From CAVTND01 sp963735955 (GTDB taxonomy: Bacteria > Pseudomonadota > Gammaproteobacteria > Burkholderiales > Burkholderiaceae_F), in contig CAVTND010000011.1 in NCBI GenBank assembly GCA_963735955.1, forward strand, positions 1-64,000: a stretch of 64,000 bases of DNA. The letters run 5' to 3'. Below the pieces are notes generated by a model. The model was not told the origin of the DNA. It saw nothing but the letters and a program-made list of their open reading frames with translations, and did not search any database. Every line of letters begins with the position of its first letter. Within the stretch, counting starts at the first letter, position 1. Position numbers and translations under genes: made by a program. Shown piece by piece: positions 59,787 through 64,000 of the stretch.

Positions 59787-61002
59787 ATGACCGTTGCAGA
59801 TCTGTCCCGTCGACCCCGCCTTGTGGCCGGGGTCATCTTCGTAGCGCTCGCGGCCGTCGCCGCGACCGCGCTCTATTTCCGACCTTCGGATGCAGAGTCG
59901 AAATCGGCCGCCGCCGAGCTTCGGCCGACTCCGGTGCCGGTCGCAGCCGTCGTCGAGGCCGAAGTAGTCACCTGGAACGAATTCTCCGGCCGCCTCGAAG
60001 CGGTCGAGCGCGTCGATATCCGCTCGCGGGTCGCGGGCGCGATCCAGTCGGTGCACTTCGTCGAAGGCTCACTGGTCCAGAAGGGCGATCTGCTGGTCAC
60101 GATCGATCCCGCACCCTACGCGGCGGAGGTCGATCGCGCCCAGGCCCAGGTCGTGGCGGCGCAGGCGCGCGTCACCTACACGAAGAGCGAGCACGAGCGC
60201 GCCCAGCGCCTGTGGGAGCGAAGCGCGATCGCCCGCCGCGAGTTCGACGAGCGCGCCAATGCGTTCAAGGAAGCCGAGGCCAACCTGCGGGCGGCCGAGG
60301 CCGCGCTGCAGTCTGCGCGATTGAGCCTTGGCTATACGCAGGTGCGCGCTCCGGTTTCGGGCCGTGTCGGCAGACTCGAGGTCACGGTCGGCAACCTGGT
60401 CGCCGCGGGTCCAGGCGCACCGGTGCTGACGACGCTCGTGTCGGTCGAATCCGATCTACGCGAGCTTCGATGCCGACGAGCAGGTCGTCGCGCGGGCGCT
60501 CAAGGAGGTGGCGGCGGCGCCGGGTCTCAGCGCTGCAGAGCATTCCGGTGGAGATGTCGACCGCGGTCGACGACACGCCGTTCCACGGTCACCTGCAGCT
60601 GGTCGACAACCAGGTGAACGCCAAGAGCGGCACGGTGCGCGTGCGCGCGGTCTTCGAGAACAAGGACGGCGCGCTCATGCCGGGCCAGTTCGCGCACGTC
60701 CGCATGGGCCAGTCGAACATCCACGCCGGCGCTTCTCATCAACGATCGCGCGGTCGGCACCGACCAGAGCAAGAAATTCGTGATGGTGGTCGGACCCGAC
60801 AACAAGGCTGTCTATCGCGAAGTGACGCTCGGCAGCAGCGTCGAACGGCCTGCGCATCGTGACCTCGGGCTTGAGCGCCGGCGAACGCATCGTCGTCAGC
60901 GGCTTGCAACGGATTCGTCCCGGAGCCCTGGTCGATCCACAGCCGACCGGCATGGAGGTTGGTCACGAGCAGGCGCCTGGCAGGGTCCTCGCCAAGTCCT
61001 GA
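59787..61002 (+). CDS. RND efflux membrane-fusion protein, AcrA/MexA-type (frameshifted)
   Basis: MTVADLSRRPRLVAGVIFVALAAVAATALYF is a signal/anchor. PVPVAAVVEAEVVTWNEFSGRLEAVERVDIRSRVAGAIQSVHFVEGSLVQKGDLLVTIDPAPYAAEVDRAQAQV is the lipoyl-like and hairpin part. QARVTYTKSEHERAQRLWERSAIARREFDERANAFKEAEANLRAAEAALQSARL is the coiled-coil hairpin and VRAPVSGRVGRLEVTVGNLVAAGPGAPVLTTLVSVES the return half of the lipoyl domain. From about 60450 on, four indels split the beta-barrel part (SIPVEMSTAVDDTPFHGHLQLVDNQVNAKSGTVRVRAVFENKDGALMPGQFAHVRM, then LRIVTSGLSAGERIVVSGLQRIRPGALVDPQPTGM), ending at TGA 61000-61002. It links the inner-membrane pump to an outer-membrane channel. Confidence 0.9.
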
Positions 61003-61028
61003 CCGCGCAAGAGTCCGCAGGAATCAGC

Positions 61029-64000
61029 ATGAACCTTTCCAAATTCTTCATCGACCGGCCGATCTTCGCCGGCGTTCTGTCGCTGCTGATCTTCATCGCG
61101 GGGCTGATCGCGCTGCGCAATCTGCCGATCGCCGAGTACCCCGAGGTGGTGCCGCCCTCGATTCGTGGTGCGCGCACAGTATCCCGGCGCCAATCCGAAG
61201 GTGATCGCGGAAACGGTCGCCATGCCGCTCGAAGAAGCGATCAACGGCGTGGAAGACATGCTGTACATGGGCAGCCAGGCCACGACCGACGGGCGGATGA
61301 CGCTGACCGTCACGTTCAAGCTCGGCACCGATCCAGACAAGGCGCAGCAGATCGTGCAGAACCGCGTTTCGCAGGCCGAGGCGCGTCTGCCCGAGGAGGT
61401 TCGCCGCCTGGGTCTGACGACCGCCAAGGGCGCGACCGACCTGACGATGGTCGTCCATCTCGTTTCGCCCAACGAGCGCTACGACATGACGTACCTGCGC
61501 AACTATGCGCTGCTGAATGTCAGGGATCGCCTGGCGCGCATCCAGGGTGTGGGACAGGTCCTGCTGTTCGGCTCGGGCGACTACTCGATGCGAGTGTGGC
61601 TCGATCCGCGCAAGGTGGCCGAGCGCGGCCTCTCGGCAGGCGACGTCGTGCGCGCTATCCGCGAGCAGAACGTGCAGGCGGCAGCCGGCGTCGTCGGCGC
61701 TTCGCCCGGCATGCCCAACATCGATCTGCAGCTTTCCATCAACGCCCAGGGGCGTCTGTCAAACGAAGAGGATTTCGGCGACATCATCGTCAAGACCGAG
61801 CCGAGCGGCGCGGTCACCCGGCTGCGCGACATCGCACGACTCGAGCTCGGCGCCTCTGAGTACGCGCTGCGTTCATTGCTGAACAACAAGCCCGCGGTAG
61901 CCGTGCCCATCTTCGCCGCGCCGAACTCGAACGCGATCGAGATCTCGGACAACGTGCGAAAGACGATGGCCGAGATCAAGAAGAACATGCCGGAAGGCGT
62001 CGACTACCAGATCGTCTACGACCCGACGCAGTTCGTGCGCGCCTCGATCGACGCGGTGGTACACACGCTGCTCGAGGCGGTGCTGCTGGTGGTGCTCGTT
62101 GTGATCCTGTTCCTGCAGACCTGGCGCGCGTCGATGATTCCGCTGCTGGCAGTGCCGGTCTCGATCATCGGCACCTTCGCGGTGCTGTACCTGTTCGGCT
62201 TTTCCATCAATGCGCTGACGCTGTTCGGGCTGGTCCTCGCGATCGGCATCGTCGTCGATGACGCCATCGTTGTCGTCGAGAACGTCGAACGCAATATCGA
62301 AGCGGGCCTTTCTCCGCGCGACGCGACCTACCGGGCGATGCGCGAGGTCTCCGGCCCGATCATCGCGATCGCGCTGGTGCTGGTCGCCGTGTTCGTTCCG
62401 CTCGCTTTCATCACAGGCCTGTCGGGCCAGTTCTACAAGCAGTTCGCACTGACGATCGCGATTTCGACCGTGATCTCGGCCATCAACTCGCTGACCCTGT
62501 CACCGGCACTTGCGGCTCTACTGCTGAAAGGTCACGGCGAACCGAAGGATCGGCTCACCCTTGCGATCGACAAGTACCTGGGCTGGCTATTCCGCGGATT
62601 CAACCAGTTGTTCTCCCGCGGCATCCATGCTTACCGCGGCGGCGTCACCCGCGCGATCTCGCGCAAGGGTCTGATGGTGGCGAATGTACGCGGTGCTCGC
62701 TTTCGCGACAGCGGGCCTGTTCAACGTGGTACCCGGCGGCTTCGTGCCGAGCCAGGACAAGCAGTACCTGATCGGGTTCGCGCAGCTTCCCGACGGCGCG
62801 ACCCTCGATCGAACCGAAGACGTCATCCGGCGCATGGGTGACATCGCCTTGAGTCACCCGGGCGTCAAGGATGCGATCGCGTTTCCCGGACTGTCGATCA
62901 ATGGCTTCACGAACAGCTCCAACGCCGGCATCGTGTTCGTGAGCCTCAAGCCATTCGACGAGCGCAAGCGCAAGGACCAGATCGGGCGCGGCGATCGCGG
63001 GGCAATTGAATCAGAAGTTTGCCGCGATTCCCGACGCCTTCATCGCGATGTTTCCGCCGCCGCCGGTGCAGGGGCTCGGCACCACGGGCGGCTTCAAGCT
63101 GCAACTCGAGGACCGCGCCTCGCTGGGCTACGAGGCACTCGACGCGGCGACGAAAGAATTCCTTGCCAGGGCCTACAAGACGCCCGAACTGGCGGGCCTC
63201 TTTTCGAGTTTCCAGGTGAATGTGCCGCAGCTCTATGCGGATGTTGACCGCACCAAGGCGCGCCAGCTCGGTGTGCCGGTGACCGAAGTGTTCGACACGA
63301 TGCAGATCTACCTCGGCAGCCTGTATGTGAATGACTTCAATCGTTTTGGTCGAACCTATTCCGTGCGCGTGCAGGCCGACGCGCCGTATCGCGCCCACGC
63401 CGAGGATGTCGGGCTTCTCAAAGTGCGCTCGAACACCGACGAAATGGTGCCGCTATCGGCGTTGATGAACGTGAGGCCGAGCTTCGGTCCGGAACGCGCG
63501 ATGCGCTACAACGGATTTCTTGCGGCTGACATCAATGGCCGCGCCGCGCCCGGCTATTCGTCCGGCCAGGCTCAGGAGGCCATCGAACGCATTGCGGCAG
63601 AGACTCTGCCGACGGGCATCAGCTTCGAGTGGACCGAGCTCACGTATCAGGAAATCCTTGCAGGCAATTCCGCCGTGTGGGTGTTCCCCCTGTCCATCCT
63701 GCTTGTGTTCCTGGTGCTCGCAGCACTGTACGAGAGCCTGGTGTTGCCGCTGTCCATCATCCTGATCGTCCCGATGGGATTGCTGGCCGCGATGTCGGGC
63801 GTGTGGCTTACGCAAGGGGACAACAACATCTTCACGCAAATTGGTTTGATGGTGCTGGTGGGGCTGTCGGCGAAAAACGCCATCCTGATTGTGGAGTTTG
63901 CGCGCGAGCTCGAATTCGCAGGCCAGACACCGGTCCAGGCGGCACTGGAAGCAAGCCGCCTGCGACTGCGCCCCATTTTGATGACTTCGCTGGCTTTCGT
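61029..64000 (+). CDS. RND multidrug efflux permease, HAE1/AcrB-type (frameshifted, partial)
   Basis: ATG 61029 opens MNLSKFFIDRPIFAGVLSLLIFIAGLIALRNLPIAEYPEVVPPS. After an indel near 61170 it continues QYPGANPKVIAETVAMPLEEAINGVEDMLYMGSQATTDGRMTLTVTFKLGTDPDKAQ. Helix 4 has the proton-relay residues in GLVLAIGIVVDDAIVVVENVERN, a key Asp-Asp pair. Indels near 62690 and 62995 follow, and the rest (QLEDRASLGYEALDAATKEFLARA, SFQVNVPQLYADVDRTKARQLGVPVTEVFDTMQIYLGSLYVNDFNRFGRTYSVRVQ, IGLMVLVGLSAKNAILIVEFARELE) reaches the window edge. The C-terminal 50-100 residues are missing. It would expel drugs or solvents with its fusion partner and an outer-membrane channel encoded beyond the edge. Confidence 0.92.

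Overview
The window is high-GC DNA that looks like a betaproteobacterium, probably Burkholderiales-like. Supporting signs are a directly charging glutaminyl-tRNA synthetase, a short-chain PHB depolymerase with its ribbon-helix-helix neighbour, a LytTR fragment of Burkholderiales type, DUF1127 proteins, an IS3/IS407-group element and many one-component regulators. This is inference from protein families; no rRNA or tRNA gene was seen. At least 20 conserved genes carry single-base frameshifts (for example an extra C in a CCC run of glnS near 18856). These read more like uncorrected long-read errors than true decay, so broken genes are described as one locus and the probable shift is stated.

Layout. 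1-6.2 kb: the start of a TonB receptor, a divergent NarL-type two-component pair, an HI1420-like antitoxin, a truncated LysR copy and four small secreted or DUF proteins. 6.3-12.3 kb: RidA, an IS1182-LytTR chimeric fragment, exported proteins, a CadC/TolB/TPR regulator, a YHS protein and the intact LysR whose 3' 572 bp are duplicated at 3.3 kb. 12.4-15.3 kb: an aldo-keto reductase cut by an IS407-group element with a perfect CTGC target duplication, then a flavodoxin. 15.3-18.2 kb: a more AT-rich two-gene unit, a PD-(D/E)XK nuclease plus a UvrD/Rep helicase, which is the best candidate for an undescribed defence system. 18.3-31.5 kb: glnS, DUF2277, a vanadium-haloperoxidase-like protein, an ArsB/NhaD permease, an orphan amino-acid binding protein, panE, a DM13 fragment, a flavin disulfide reductase with a 19-codon leader ORF, an alpha/beta hydrolase, an MFS transporter and a Baeyer-Villiger monooxygenase.

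31.8-41.4 kb is an accessory stretch: a lower-GC HEPN-like protein with an R-x4-H motif, an SMR transporter with Asp in place of the essential Glu, a winged-helix/NTPase regulator, an AAA_28 ATPase, a phytochelatin-synthase-like peptidase, AraC/VOC remnants, a PemK/MazF-type toxin-antitoxin pair with a 23-bp palindromic operator, and an MBL-fold hydrolase. 41.7-49.6 kb: SulP transporter, membrane and lipoproteins, the RHH regulator and PHB depolymerase, aldehyde dehydrogenase and a GNAT. 49.6-55.7 kb: a DUF899/beta-propeller/TPR-regulator cluster, a divergent membrane-protein/HxlR pair sharing twin palindromes, and a LysR/DUF1127 pair. 55.8-58.4 kb: DUF2269, then a three-gene operon of cysteine-motif proteins (DUF1360, a 91-aa protein and a Ser-rich 443-aa protein). 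58.4-64 kb: an ArsN2-like GNAT, a TetR regulator and a divergent RND efflux operon that runs off the right edge.
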